DNA from: Shouchella patagoniensis
GTDB lineage: Bacteria > Bacillota > Bacilli > Bacillales > Bacillaceae_D
Length of the DNA: 64,000 bases
NCBI RefSeq assembly: GCF_002019705.1
Contig: NZ_KV917377.1
Span: 1,610,565 to 1,674,564, forward strand
Reading direction: 5' to 3'
Translations under genes and position numbers: made by a program
The notes under the pieces: generated by a model
The model's database searches: none
Told to the model about the DNA's origin: nothing
What the model saw: the letters and a program-made list of their open reading frames with translations, nothing else
In this document: in pieces, positions 41,988 through 50,731 of the stretch
Numbering within the stretch: the first letter of the stretch is position 1
Layout: each line of letters begins with the position of its first letter

Positions 41988-42650
41988 TTATAATGCTGCT
42001 ATAAATTGTTTTGCTGTTTCAATTGATGACTGTGGATTTTGACCTGTCACCAGCTTTCCATCTGCATACACATTTTCTTCCCAGTTTCCTTTACTAACAA
42101 AGATTGCTCCTTCTTTACGCAAACGTGTTTCAAGGAGAAACGGCATTTGATTTACAAGTTCTACGTCTTCTTCTTCTGTATTCGTAAATGCAGTTACCTT
42201 TCGATTCGCTACAAGAAACTCTCCATCTTCTAGTAATACACCAGTTAAAGCAGCTGGTCCATGACAGACCGCACCGATCCCCTTATTAGCACCAGCAAAA
42301 TCACGTAGCAGTTGCTGTAATTCTTGGTTATCAGCTAAATCAAACATTGCCCCATGCCCACCTGGCATAAAGATTCCATCGTAATGAACAGATTGAAGTT
42401 CAGTAAGTGGAATTGTACGTTTTAGTAGCTCTGCTAATTCATACCATTTTTCAGGAATATTACCATTTTCTAAACTAGCTTCATCAATTGGCGATTCTCC
42501 ACCTTTAGGACTTGCTACTGTCACTTGGTAACCTGCTTTTATCAATTCTTCGTAGGGCTCAGTGAATTCGGACAGCCAAATACCAGCAACGTGTCCATTA
42601 TCCATTTCTTTACCATTTGTTACAACCATTAATATATGTTTTTCAGCCAT
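41988..42650 (-). CDS. DJ-1/PfpI (class I glutamine amidotransferase-like) protein
   Basis: 220 residues, close to Hsp31-like and HchA-like glyoxalase III/deglycase proteins of Bacillus. The nucleophile elbow is GAVCHGPAALTGVLL with Cys near 129, preceded by GIFMPGGHGAMFDLADNQEL; Glu in WLSEFTEPYEEL near 28 completes the usual Glu-Cys-His set. KVTAFTNTEEEDVEL and ADGKLVTGQNPQSS are family blocks. It probably deals with methylglyoxal or damaged proteins. AAGGAGAG precedes the ATG. Single gene with its own terminator. Confidence 0.88.
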   Translation of the reverse strand: MAEKHILMVVTNGKEMDNGHVAGIWLSEFTEPYEELIKAGYQVTVASPKGGESPIDEASLENGNIPEKWYELAELLKRTIPLTELQSVHYDGIFMPGGHGAMFDLADNQELQQLLRDFAGANKGIGAVCHGPAALTGVLLEDGEFLVANRKVTAFTNTEEEDVELVNQMPFLLETRLRKEGAIFVSKGNWEENVYADGKLVTGQNPQSSIETAKQFIAAL

Positions 42651-42722
42651 TTTATCTCTCTCCTTACATGATTATTAACATTCATTCATACCAATGTGTT
42701 CCCCTCATTCATGATGTTAAAC

Positions 42723-42764
42723 AAAAAACGACTTATAGGAATAAATTTCCACAAGTCGTTTTTT
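42723..42764. terminator. Terminator of the HAD phosphatase gene
   Basis: AAAAAACGACTT and AAGTCGTTTTTT flanking an 18-nt loop; works for the minus-strand gene upstream and in the other direction. Confidence 0.88.
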
Positions 42765-42768
42765 AATA

Positions 42769-43581
42769 TCATTTTTTTAACACGTACTCTCTAATCGCAT
42801 GGGCTACACCATCTTGATTATTTGACAACGTTTCTACATCAGCAACTGCTTTTAATTCTGGTATCGCATTTGCCATCGCTACACCACAGCCTGCATACGT
42901 AATCATCGATAAGTCATTGCCATTATCACCAATGCACATCACTTCATTTTGACGAATACCAAGTTTCTCTGCAAGATGTTTAACCGCATTACCTTTGCTC
43001 ACTTCTGGATGAAGGATTTCATAAAAAAACGGTGCGCTTTTTACCATTGTATACCGTTCACGATAAGACGCTGGGATTTTTGCAATTGTTTGTTCGAGTT
43101 TACCTGGCTCGTCAATAAACATTACTTTTGGAATTTCTATTCCAGCATTGACCTGCTCCAAAGCGCAATAACTTAACGGAACTTGGGTAACGTATGATTC
43201 ATAAACAGTGTACGGGCTAATATCCTTATTTGCTGTGTAAAGTCGCTCTGCGTCAAAGAAATGCATGGGAGAATCTAACTCTTCTGCAAGCGCAGCTAGC
43301 TCTTGTAAATCACTGTGAGCCAACGCTAAAGAAACGACTGCTTTATTAGAGAAACTATCTTGGACGAGTGCGCCATTATATGCAATCACATAATCGCCTT
43401 CTTGATTTAATTCGAGGTCTGTTAAGTAACGTGTAACTCCTCCAAGAGGCCTTCCCGTACAAAGAACGATCGTCACTCCGATCGCTTTTGCCTCTATTAA
43501 TGCACGTTTCACTTCTTCAGTCACCTGATGCTGGTCATTTAATAACGTTCCATCCATATCAATTGCGATTAATTTATACAT
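42769..43581 (-). CDS. Cof-type HAD-superfamily phosphatase
   Basis: 270 residues. HAD motif I is IAIDMDGTLLND with D9 and D11, motif II VLCTGRPLGG near 40, motif III Lys in EVSKGNAVKHLAEKLG near 200, motif IV MCIGDNGNDLSMI. The C2-type cap between motifs II and III assigns it to the Cof/YidA group, sugar-phosphate phosphatases of broad specificity. ATG at 43581 has CGGAG 8 nt upstream; a GTG three codons earlier overlaps it. Lies 43 bp downstream of the prs-like gene on the same strand. Confidence 0.9.
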   Translation of the reverse strand: MYKLIAIDMDGTLLNDQHQVTEEVKRALIEAKAIGVTIVLCTGRPLGGVTRYLTDLELNQEGDYVIAYNGALVQDSFSNKAVVSLALAHSDLQELAALAEELDSPMHFFDAERLYTANKDISPYTVYESYVTQVPLSYCALEQVNAGIEIPKVMFIDEPGKLEQTIAKIPASYRERYTMVKSAPFFYEILHPEVSKGNAVKHLAEKLGIRQNEVMCIGDNGNDLSMITYAGCGVAMANAIPELKAVADVETLSNNQDGVAHAIREYVLKK

Positions 43582-43624
43582 CTTTTCCACTCCGCTCTTA
43601 CTCTCTATTTATCTTTTCATTAAC

Positions 43625-44575
43625 CTATTGGAACAGTGTGCTTACAGATTTTTCGCGATGCACGCGGTAAATTGCTTCAGCTAATAATTCACCAATTGAA
43701 AGAACTTTCATGTTTGAAAGCTTTTTTGCGTCCGTCAATTCAATTGTGTTTGTAACCACGACTTCTTCTATAGGGGCAATTTCTAACCTTTCAACTGCTG
43801 GTCCAGTTAAAACTGGGTGTGTACAACATGCATAAACCGTATTGGCACCATACTCCACTAATGCATGTGCAGCAATCGTTACCGTTGCAGCTGTATCAAT
43901 CAAGTCATCGATGATAATAGCGTCTAACCCTTCTACCTCACCAACGATGTTTACCGCTTGTGGAATTCCTGGCTCTGGATGTCTTTTATCAATAAATGCG
44001 ATTGGAGCATCTAAATATTCAGCTAAACGTCGGGCTCGACCTAGCCCGGATGTATTCGGAGCAATAATGACTGGCTTTTTTAAGTTCTTTGCTTGAAAAT
44101 ACCTTGCTAAAATAGGGATTCCTTGTAAAGGGTCTAAAGGAATATCAAAAAAACCTTGAATCTGCGGTGAGTGAAGGTCTACTGTCAAGATTCGATCAGC
44201 CCCAGATGTTTCAAGTAAATTAGCTATCAGTTTAGCTGCAATTGGCTCTCTAGAGCGGGCTTTGCGATCCTGTCTGGCATATCCAAAATAAGGGATAACA
44301 ACATTAATTGTTCTGGCTGATGCGCGTTTTAACGCATCAATCATTATGAGCAGTTCCATTACATGTTCATTTCCAGGTTGACCCGTAGATTGGACGATAA
44401 AGATATCGGCGCCTCGAACACTCTCTTCAATATTGATTTGGACTTCTCCATCACTAAAACGTTTTACTGAACTTTTTCCAACCTCACAACCAAGTATTGA
44501 AGCCACTTCTTTCGTTAATAATGGGTTTGAACGCACCGTAAATAACTTAAACTTATCATTTAATATATAACCCAA
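43625..44575 (-). CDS. prs: Ribose-phosphate pyrophosphokinase, divergent paralogue
   Basis: Predicted to make PRPP from ribose-5-phosphate and ATP. 316 residues, with [56 protein letters not shown] (catalytic His near 130), [14 protein letters not shown] (PRPP loop) and [17 protein letters not shown]. Unlike the standard enzyme, the flexible-loop region reads [17 protein letters not shown] rather than SPDHGGVTRARKLA, and DPLQGIPIL replaces DHLMGVPIL. The usual glmU-prs context is absent, so this is probably a second copy. The TTG at 44575 is the best start: GGAGG ends 8 nt before it, while the ATG at 44590 lies within that RBS. Confidence 0.82.
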   Translation of the reverse strand: MGYILNDKFKLFTVRSNPLLTKEVASILGCEVGKSSVKRFSDGEVQINIEESVRGADIFIVQSTGQPGNEHVMELLIMIDALKRASARTINVVIPYFGYARQDRKARSREPIAAKLIANLLETSGADRILTVDLHSPQIQGFFDIPLDPLQGIPILARYFQAKNLKKPVIIAPNTSGLGRARRLAEYLDAPIAFIDKRHPEPGIPQAVNIVGEVEGLDAIIIDDLIDTAATVTIAAHALVEYGANTVYACCTHPVLTGPAVERLEIAPIEEVVVTNTIELTDAKKLSNMKVLSIGELLAEAIYRVHREKSVSTLFQ

Positions 44576-44800
44576 ATCAATCACCTCCATATCAGTTACA
44601 TACCATTTATCTTATTTAATTTTAGCTTACTTTCTACTACACCACAAATAGCAGGACATCCATCTTTTTTTATTCTCCTAAGGATACCTACTTTTGTTTT
44701 ATTTTGCTTTCTACAAACGTAAACAGAAACTTTTCACATCCTTCTCTTACTTACATTTACTTCATACGTGTACATTGACTTCTTTATAAATTTTTATGAG

Positions 44801-44838
44801 AAAAAAGCTCCATTCCATCTTTGGAATGGAGCTTTTTC
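44801..44838. terminator. Terminator after the Gfo/Idh/MocA gene
   Basis: AAAAAGCTCCATTCCA pairs with TGGAATGGAGCTTTTT around a 4-nt loop; long perfect stem, runs of A and T on both sides. Confidence 0.92.
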
Positions 44839-44841
44839 AAT

Positions 44842-45936
44842 TCAAAAACCCCTAGTGGTCATTGTAAGTGGGAAGGCATCTGGTTGATGACACGTGCTTT
44901 GCATTTTGTAATGACACTCGTCTTCCGATGATTGTAAAATACCATGCATCGCTTCCAACACATGATAAGCAAGATCGCCACTCGCTCTATGTTTACGCTT
45001 GTCACTTATCGCTTGAGCCATATCAAGTACACCTAATCCCCTGCTATTTTCTTGGAAGCCATACACCAGCGGAACTTCTTGAAAAGTCATTTCACCTTGT
45101 CGTTTAATGTAAATAGGTCCACCAAAAGTATTAGGGTCTGGCACAATTAGGGAGCCGGTTGTTCCGTGAACTTCCATATTAGGTGTATTAGATCCCCAAA
45201 CATCAAAGCTTGTTACAAGAGTTGCGATCACTCCATTTTCAAAATCAAGTAAACTTGAAAGATGAGTTGGTGTCTCTACCTCAATCATCTCTCCAAACTT
45301 AGGAACAGAAGTGATCATCCTTTCTTTAAATGCTTTTCCAGTTGATGATGTCAGTCGCTTAATCGGACCAAATAATGAAATTAAAGCAGTTATATAGTAG
45401 GGACCCATATCAAACATAGGCCCTGCTCCTACTTTATAAAAAAAATCTGGATTAGGATGCCAGCTTTCTGGACCATGACCCATCATAAATCCATTAGCAG
45501 AAACTGGTTGGCCAATCCAGCCATCGTCAATTAACTTGCGGCAAGTTTGCAAACCTCCGCCAAGAAATGTATCAGGAGCGGCTCCAAGTAACACCCCTTT
45601 TTCATTTGCAATTGTCTGTAACTCATCTGCTTCTGTTAAAGTTAATGCCAGCGGCTTTTCACCATAAGAATGTTTCCCTGATTCAAGCGCACGTTTATGT
45701 ACAACGTAATGAGCTGATGGAACCGTTAAATTAATAACAATTTCAATATCTTTATTGTTAAAAAAGTCGTCCATCGTTTGCGCTTCCACACCTCTATATT
45801 TTTCAGCTTGCTTCACCGCTTGAGCAAAATTTAAATCTGTGCACGCAATCACTTGAATTGCGTCAAACCGTTCATTTAATTGAAAATAGATGTCGCTAAT
45901 ATTCCCACACCCGACAATACCTGCTTTTACTGCCAT
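44842..45936 (-). CDS. Gfo/Idh/MocA-family oxidoreductase
   Basis: 364 residues: Rossmann domain AGIVGCGNISDIYFQLNERF (4-23), DLNFAQAVKQAEKYRG, VINLTVPSAHYVVHKRALES, and the family motif GKHSYGEKPLALTLTEADEL with Lys near 95. The C-terminal beta-sheet domain includes FFYKVGAGPMFDMGPYYITA and SFDVWGSNTPNMEVHGTTGS. An NAD(P)-dependent sugar or inositol dehydrogenase is expected. Start ATG at 45936 has AAAGGGGAG. A good cre site lies 32 bp upstream of the start, so carbon catabolite control is likely, fitting sugar use. Confidence 0.9.
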   Translation of the reverse strand: MAVKAGIVGCGNISDIYFQLNERFDAIQVIACTDLNFAQAVKQAEKYRGVEAQTMDDFFNNKDIEIVINLTVPSAHYVVHKRALESGKHSYGEKPLALTLTEADELQTIANEKGVLLGAAPDTFLGGGLQTCRKLIDDGWIGQPVSANGFMMGHGPESWHPNPDFFYKVGAGPMFDMGPYYITALISLFGPIKRLTSSTGKAFKERMITSVPKFGEMIEVETPTHLSSLLDFENGVIATLVTSFDVWGSNTPNMEVHGTTGSLIVPDPNTFGGPIYIKRQGEMTFQEVPLVYGFQENSRGLGVLDMAQAISDKRKHRASGDLAYHVLEAMHGILQSSEDECHYKMQSTCHQPDAFPLTMTTRGF

Positions 45937-45967
45937 AAGTCTCTCCCCTTTCCACAATCCTCCTTCA

Positions 45968-45981
45968 TTATAGCGCTTACA
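45968..45981 (-). promoter_or_regulatory. Catabolite response element (CcpA site)
   Basis: TGTAAGCGCTATAA on the minus strand matches 10 of 11 fixed positions of the cre consensus TGWAANCGNTNWCA, just upstream of the Gfo/Idh/MocA gene. Confidence 0.65.
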
Positions 45982-46136
45982 CTTTTATGCGTAAACCATA
46001 CCTTCAAGACACTCCTCGTGTATTTTTCCGCTTATAAATCATTATTTATAAGGGCTTCTACGTCCAATTAATAAAAATCTCTATTTTTCTACTAGCATCT
46101 AATTAAGAACTAGTGTAAGGATTCTCATTTAGCCTT

Positions 46137-47126
46137 TTATGCTTTTACTATCTCATCGATTAACTTTAATTCCTCTTTACTAAAGGTCATCTGTTGCAAA
46201 GCTCTTACATTCTCTTCAATTTGATTAATATTGCTTGCCCCAATCAATGCCGATGTCACTTTCTCTTCTCGAAGTACCCAAGCTAAACTCATTTGAGCTA
46301 ACGATTGATTACGTTCAGCAGCAATTTCATTTAATTGATTTAGTTTAGTGATAAGTGTTTCATTAATATCTTCTTTAGACAAGCTAGTCCCTTTACTAGC
46401 CCTTGATCCTTGCGGAACTCCTTGTAAATATTTTGTTGTTAATAAGCCCTGGGCAAGTGGTATAAAAGCAATTGATCCTACACCATTCTTGTGTAAAACA
46501 TTTTGAAGATCATCTTCAATCCAGCGATTAAGCATTGAATAAGAGGGTTGATGGATAAAAAGTGGTGTTCCTAATTTATCAAGTATTTTCACAGCCTCTG
46601 CAGTCTGTTTTGCATCATAACTAGACACACCGACATAAAGTGCTTTACCTTGACGAACGAGTAAATCAAGCGCTTGCATCGTCTCTTCAAGAGGAGTGTC
46701 TGGATCTGGGCGATGATGGTAAAATACATCTACATAATCAAGCCCCATCCGTTTCAAACTTTGATCTAAGCTAGAAACAAGGTATTTTTTCGAGCCCCAA
46801 TCTCCGTACGGTCCCTCCCACATACGGTAACCTGCTTTACTAGAGATAATAAGCTCATCTCTATAAGGTGCTAAATCCGTACGCAACATTTCTCCAAAAA
46901 ACTGCTCTGCAGAGCCTGGAGGTGGACCGTAATTATTTGCTAAATCAAAATGAGTGATCCCTAAATCGAACGCCTTTCTTATCATGTCACGACCGTTCTT
47001 ATACGTATCAACCTCACCAAAGTTATGCCATAATCCAAACGAAATAGCCGGTAACTTCACTCCTGAATTTCCCGCACGCCTATATAACATCGCATCATAC
47101 CGTGTATCAGCAGCTTGATAGCTCAT
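46137..47126 (-). CDS. Aldo/keto reductase (YghZ-like, AKR14 type)
   Basis: 329 residues: LYRRAGNSGVKLPAISFGLW, GITHFDLANNYGPPPGSAEQ (catalytic Asp and Tyr), LIISSKAGYRMWEGPYGDWG (Lys), YVDVFYHHRPDPDTPLEETM (His) and ALIGASNINQIEENV. The GPYGDWGSKKYL segment is specific for the E. coli YghZ group, which reduces L-glyceraldehyde-3-phosphate and methylglyoxal. ATG at 47126 with AAGAGG 7 nt upstream; an upstream frame to 47159 has no RBS. A cre-like site overlaps its promoter region, matching the neighbouring Gfo/Idh/MocA gene, with which it may form a co-controlled sugar pathway. Confidence 0.9.
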   Translation of the reverse strand: MSYQAADTRYDAMLYRRAGNSGVKLPAISFGLWHNFGEVDTYKNGRDMIRKAFDLGITHFDLANNYGPPPGSAEQFFGEMLRTDLAPYRDELIISSKAGYRMWEGPYGDWGSKKYLVSSLDQSLKRMGLDYVDVFYHHRPDPDTPLEETMQALDLLVRQGKALYVGVSSYDAKQTAEAVKILDKLGTPLFIHQPSYSMLNRWIEDDLQNVLHKNGVGSIAFIPLAQGLLTTKYLQGVPQGSRASKGTSLSKEDINETLITKLNQLNEIAAERNQSLAQMSLAWVLREEKVTSALIGASNINQIEENVRALQQMTFSKEELKLIDEIVKA

Positions 47127-47159
47127 TATAAAACCTCTTTTCTCATATAATTCCTTCAT

Positions 47160-47173
47160 TGTAAGCGTTTTAT
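47160..47173 (+). promoter_or_regulatory. Catabolite-response-element-like site
   Basis: TGTAAGCGTTTTAT matches 9 of 11 fixed cre positions. It lies between the divergent aldo/keto reductase and SCP2 genes. Confidence 0.5.
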
Positions 47174-47180
47174 TTTGTTC

Positions 47181-47226
47181 TTTCCACTTTTACGTTTATA
47201 CGTTATAATGAATGAATAATCATTCA
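47181..47226 (+). promoter_or_regulatory. Promoter with a perfect FadR-type operator
   Basis: TTTCCA (47181-47186), 17 bp, TATAAT (47204-47209). TGAATGAATAATCATTCA (47209-47226) follows directly and fits the published B. subtilis FadR (YsiA) consensus TGAATGA-M-TA-N-TCATTCA at every fixed position. It would block transcription initiation of the SCP2 gene until long-chain acyl-CoA is present. Confidence 0.8.
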
Positions 47227-47246
47227 TAAAAGGGAGTCGACAACAA

Positions 47247-47576
47247 ATGACGACAGAAGAAAAGTTAAAAGCCATTGCTGAAAAGATGAACAAAAATCCT
47301 GATAAGATTGCTACCCTCCAACGAGCCTATCAATTCCATTTAAAATCGAATGCCCGTTTTGGTGTTACCTTTAAGTCAGGCACAGTCACAATCGAGATGG
47401 ACCCGCCTGTAAATGAGGAAGCTTGTATCTTAAAATTGAGTGAACCTAATTTGCAGAAACTATTAGACGGAAATTGGAATCCAACTGTCGCTTATATGAC
47501 TGGCCAACTTAAAATTGATGGAGAAGTTCGCCATGCTTTAAAGCTCCATGAGATCGTCAAACACTACACTGCTTGA
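47247..47576 (+). CDS. SCP2 sterol-carrier-like lipid-binding protein
   Basis: 109 residues: an SCP2-type alpha/beta domain with ATLQRAYQFHLKSNARFGVT, TFKSGTVTIEMDPPVNEEAC, LKLSEPNLQKLLDGNWNPTV and YMTGQLKIDGEVRHALKL; the last block is highly typical. SCP2 domains bind fatty acyl chains or acyl-CoA. The FadR-type operator on its promoter links it to fatty acid breakdown. RBS GGGAG 10 nt before the ATG. Single gene with a terminator overlapping the next convergent gene. Confidence 0.88.
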   Translation: MTTEEKLKAIAEKMNKNPDKIATLQRAYQFHLKSNARFGVTFKSGTVTIEMDPPVNEEACILKLSEPNLQKLLDGNWNPTVAYMTGQLKIDGEVRHALKLHEIVKHYTA

Positions 47577-47581
47577 CTTAT

Positions 47582-47607
47582 GTGAGCCCTATTAGGCTCA
47601 CTTTTTT
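47582..47607 (+). terminator. Terminator of the SCP2 gene
   Basis: GTGAGCC, loop CTATTA, GGCTCAC, then six T. Confidence 0.9.
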
Positions 47608-48143
47608 ATCGCATCGATAATTAATGAAGCAAAAACAATCGATTCTCCTTGATTTCTTGGATCATATCTTTTTGAACGGAATATGATTCCATCTTCACCA
47701 TTCCAATTATTCTCATGAAAAACGCCAGTTTCATCATGATATTCAAGTAAATCTACCAAGAAACCTGCTTCAGAAAACATTGCCTTAAGCGAATGATAGG
47801 TAAACAAAACCTTGTGGCCTGCGCAAATATGATTCACTGGCCCTGGTCCTCCTACTTGAACTACATGCTGATAGGCTTTATTTGGAAAAAAACCATCAGG
47901 AACTGCACAACGAATGTACCCTCCTTTTTTTAAATAGCGATAACATTCTTTTGCTGCGGTAAGTCCTTCTTTATAGCTTAAATGTTCCCAAACATGTTCT
48001 GCCAAAATAGCATCAAGTGATTCGAGTATAAATCGCTTTTCCCATTTTTCACTTTTTAACAAACTAAGTTCTGCTTCTTCAGTATGAAGCCACCCTGGAT
48101 TATTGTTATAACGGCCTGCGCCAATAACAATTCTGTTCTTCAC
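47598..48143 (-). CDS. SAM-dependent methyltransferase-like protein
   Basis: 181 residues resembling the COG4627 group: NRIVIGAGRYNNNPGWLHTE (glycine-poor nucleotide loop), DAILAEHVWEHLSYKEGLTA (the EHVWEH motif of methyltransferase-11-like proteins), CYRYLKKGGYIRCAVPDGFF, LFTYHSLKAMFSEAGFLVDL. The start is GTG at 48143 with GGAGG 9 nt upstream; the longer frame from 48200 lacks an RBS. The substrate is unknown; relatives often sit in polysaccharide or glycan gene sets. Confidence 0.78.
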   Translation of the reverse strand: MKNRIVIGAGRYNNNPGWLHTEEAELSLLKSEKWEKRFILESLDAILAEHVWEHLSYKEGLTAAKECYRYLKKGGYIRCAVPDGFFPNKAYQHVVQVGGPGPVNHICAGHKVLFTYHSLKAMFSEAGFLVDLLEYHDETGVFHENNWNGEDGIIFRSKRYDPRNQGESIVFASLIIDAIKK

Positions 48144-48220
48144 TTTATCAAGCCTCCAAACGAAAAGTATTTGGATACAATACATCAAATGTGAATTCAC
48201 CCTGCCCTTATTTTAATACA

Positions 48221-48255
48221 AAAAAACCAGCTCGTGGTTTTTGAGCTGGTTTTTT
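48221..48255. terminator. Terminator of the CsbD gene
   Basis: AAAAAACCAGCT and AGCTGGTTTTTT with an 11-nt loop; overlaps the csbD stop codon. Confidence 0.9.
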
Positions 48256-48437
48256 TAGTCATTTGCTTTATTTTTTGCGTCGCCTTTTGCATCCTGAGCT
48301 TCGCCTTTAATCTTATCTTTTTTACCGTCAGCTTGGATTTTTCTGTTATTTGTTGCGTCGCCGACTGTATCTTTAATTGCACCCTTGGCTTTGTTACCTG
48401 CACCTTTAATTTTGTCTTCTGCTCCGTTGTTACTCAT
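48255..48437 (-). CDS. CsbD-family stress protein
   Basis: 60 residues, nearly all hydrophilic, with the family repeat pattern EDKIKGAGNKAKGAIKDTVG, NRKIQADGKKDKIKGEAQDA and KGDAKN. CsbD is a sigma-B general stress protein of unknown mechanism in B. subtilis. AAAAGGAGG precedes the ATG. A weak sigma-B-like promoter lies upstream. Confidence 0.92.
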   Translation of the reverse strand: MSNNGAEDKIKGAGNKAKGAIKDTVGDATNNRKIQADGKKDKIKGEAQDAKGDAKNKAND

Positions 48438-48469
48438 AAAAACGCCTCCTTTTTCTTCTTACTTTTTAT

Positions 48470-48495
48470 ATAGACGTTTTTCGTTTTCTTTAAAC
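48470..48495 (-). promoter_or_regulatory. Possible sigma-B promoter of csbD
   Basis: Minus strand GTTTAA (48490-48495), 14 bp, GTCTAT (48470-48475). The -35 is exact; the -10 matches GGGTAT at four of six positions. Confidence 0.4.
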
Positions 48496-48499
48496 ATTT

Positions 48500-49465
48500 T
48501 TATTCAAACGGATACTTAATTCCCCATTGATTCCGTACATCATCCATTAAAGTCATCACATCTTTAGAAAGATTCATATGCGTTTTGCTATCAAAGAGAA
48601 TAGCTTTCTCCATTGTTTGTATTTCGTAATTTAGTGCTTTATCCGAAGCTCCTGCCTCTACTGTTTCCGTTCTTCCATCATAGTAGGTAATCATTGCCTT
48701 CTTAGCACGAGGGAAATCATCGACTGTTATAAAAGCATTCTCACAAGCAACGATCCCTCTTTTAGGCATTTTTGCTCGCATAGATAATGTAATCGTAGCA
48801 ATTTCCTCTACCTTATTTTTTAGTAGTATACCTGATTGCTCATCTACGCCTGTAAGAAAAGGTTTAACTGTTGTTAGCACTTCAGTCGGCTGACTTGATA
48901 AGAAAAAGCGAACAAACGAGAGAGCATAAGTACCAATATCTAAAATAGCTCCCCCGGCAAGCTCCTTATTAAAAAATCGATTTTCCGGGTCATCTTCTTT
49001 TCTGCTTCCAAACGTAACATTAATTGTTTTTAGTTGACCTAACTTACCAGACTGCACCTTGTCCAAAAGCTTTGCGTAAAGAGGCATATGATAGATCGTC
49101 ATCGCTTCCATCAGTACACAGTTTTTTTCATAAGCAAGGTTAATCAATTCTTGTAACTGCTTTCCGTTTACCGTAATAGCCTTTTCACATAAGACGTGTT
49201 TTCCTTCTTCTAAGCTTTTTCTGATGTACTCATAATGGTTAGAATGCGGAGTTGCAATATAAACAGCATCAATGTTCTCATCACACAACATTGCTTCATA
49301 TCCGCCAAACACATGCTCAACACCGTGCTCCATTGCAAACATTTTTGCTTTTTCATAAGTTCTTGAACCTACTGCATAAATGGTTCCATGCTCTTCAAGA
49401 AGAGCTTTTGCAAAATCTGAAGCAATTGCTCCAGGGCCGAGTATTGCCCAATTTAAATTTGTCAT
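48500..49465 (-). CDS. Gfo/Idh/MocA-family oxidoreductase (second)
   Basis: 321 residues: NWAILGPGAIASDFAKALLE, VGSRTYEKAKMFA, DAVYIATPHSNHYEYIRKSL, GKHVLCEKAITVNGKQLQEL (Lys of the EKP-like motif; here EKA), LMEAMTIYHMPLYAKL and GGAILDIGTYALSFVRFFL. It groups with dihydrodiol-dehydrogenase-like members rather than with the paralogue at 44842. AGGTGGAGG precedes the ATG. Monocistronic. Substrate unknown. Confidence 0.9.
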   Translation of the reverse strand: MTNLNWAILGPGAIASDFAKALLEEHGTIYAVGSRTYEKAKMFAMEHGVEHVFGGYEAMLCDENIDAVYIATPHSNHYEYIRKSLEEGKHVLCEKAITVNGKQLQELINLAYEKNCVLMEAMTIYHMPLYAKLLDKVQSGKLGQLKTINVTFGSRKEDDPENRFFNKELAGGAILDIGTYALSFVRFFLSSQPTEVLTTVKPFLTGVDEQSGILLKNKVEEIATITLSMRAKMPKRGIVACENAFITVDDFPRAKKAMITYYDGRTETVEAGASDKALNYEIQTMEKAILFDSKTHMNLSKDVMTLMDDVRNQWGIKYPFE

Positions 49466-49575
49466 TTTATTCCTCCACCTTTTCTAACTATCATAAAGCA
49501 AATATACTATCTACCTATCCTTTTAGTAACTATCAAAGTTTAAATGATTCTGTTCAACATTGTAAACTACCTTAT

Positions 49576-49627
49576 AAAAAAACAACACAACCCACGTCAT
49601 TAAATTCTAGGGTTGTGTTGTTTTTTT
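49576..49627. terminator. Long bidirectional terminator
   Basis: AACAACACAACCC pairs with GGGTTGTGTTGTT, extended by A/T runs to about 17 bp, with a 16-nt loop. It ends the tagO transcript on the minus strand. Confidence 0.92.
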
Positions 49628-49639
49628 ATGTTCGTGCAT

Positions 49640-50731
49640 TTACTTTTCTTTAACCACAACTCTTGAATTAATCCATTTTCGAATTGTGTTTAATAATGGT
49701 TGACGTTTATCGCCAATTAGACCAATGAATTCTGCAAATACTTGGGAGAGCATGGCAATAATAAATAAAATGAGTAACGATAGCCATAAGCTGGTCATTG
49801 ACATTGCCACAGCACAAATGGCAAATAACAGGCTCACACCATAAATGGTTAAAACGGCTTGTCTATGCCCATAACCTTTATTAAGCAAACAATGATGTAA
49901 ATGACCTTTGTCTGGCGAGCCGACACTTTGTCGATTCAACTTACGACGAATAATGGCAAATGATGTATCCAAGATCGGAACTCCTAAAATAAGCAATGGA
50001 ACAATTAAGCTAACGATCGTCACACTTTTGAAAAACCCCATTGTTGAAAGTACAGCAATCATATAGCCGAGAAAAAGAGAACCAGTGTCTCCCATAAATA
50101 TTTTAGCCGGATGAAAATTGTAAATTAAAAAACCTCCTGTACTTCCAATTAACGTTACTCCAAAAGCAAAAACCAAGCCATACGCTGCAGGGTTTCCAGC
50201 TGCAAGAACGAGCATAGTAGCTAATGCAATAATGCTGACACCTGTAGCTAACCCGTCTAGTCCGTCAATTAAATTAATCGAATTCATAATGGCAATAATC
50301 CAGATGACCGTGGCAATACTACTTAGTATGCCAAGATCTACCTTCTCTCCAAATGGAATTGAAATAAAATCAATTGAAAGTCCAGAACTAACAACAATAA
50401 CTGCAGATAAGAGTTGAAACATTAATTTATGCTTTGCTTTTAACGCAAACCGATCATCTAACAATCCAATAAGGATAATTGGAATCGCTCCACCTATAAT
50501 AAATAAAGTCGTTTTCAGGTCAGAATAAAGATGCTCTGTAACAAAAAGTAGACCAGCTCCCGTTCCAATGATAAACGCAACTCCTCCAATGCGAGGCATC
50601 ATTCGATCGTGCACTTTGCGTTCGTTTGGTTTATCAACAAATCCAAATCGGTGAGCCATTGTTATAACAAGAGGTGTAATAACAATAGTCGCAATGAAAC
50701 TGACGATACAAGCTACAACTAAAGAGTCCAT
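49640..50731 (-). CDS. tagO: Undecaprenyl-phosphate N-acetylglucosaminyl-1-phosphate transferase
   Basis: First membrane step of wall teichoic acid: attaches GlcNAc-1-phosphate to undecaprenyl phosphate. 363 residues with about ten membrane helices. Cytosolic motifs of the MraY/WecA/TagO family: DKPNERKVHDRMMPRIGGVA near 36-55, GLLDDRF near 88, NSINLIDGLDGLATGVS near 150, KIFMGDTGSLFLGY near 210 and the His-rich GHLHHCLLNKGYGHRQAV near 274. CGAGGAAA precedes the ATG. It is the last gene of the block that includes the teichuronic-like set. Confidence 0.95.
   Translation of the reverse strand: MDSLVVACIVSFIATIVITPLVITMAHRFGFVDKPNERKVHDRMMPRIGGVAFIIGTGAGLLFVTEHLYSDLKTTLFIIGGAIPIILIGLLDDRFALKAKHKLMFQLLSAVIVVSSGLSIDFISIPFGEKVDLGILSSIATVIWIIAIMNSINLIDGLDGLATGVSIIALATMLVLAAGNPAAYGLVFAFGVTLIGSTGGFLIYNFHPAKIFMGDTGSLFLGYMIAVLSTMGFFKSVTIVSLIVPLLILGVPILDTSFAIIRRKLNRQSVGSPDKGHLHHCLLNKGYGHRQAVLTIYGVSLLFAICAVAMSMTSLWLSLLILFIIAMLSQVFAEFIGLIGDKRQPLLNTIRKWINSRVVVKEK

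Noticed and set aside
48234-48473. 79-codon plus-strand frame opposite csbD
   Set aside because: Antisense of a clear CsbD gene; hydrophobic shadow of a Lys/Asp-rich protein, no RBS.
49252-49653. 133-codon plus-strand frame
   Set aside because: Antisense to the Gfo/Idh/MocA gene and across the terminator; no RBS and no domain.
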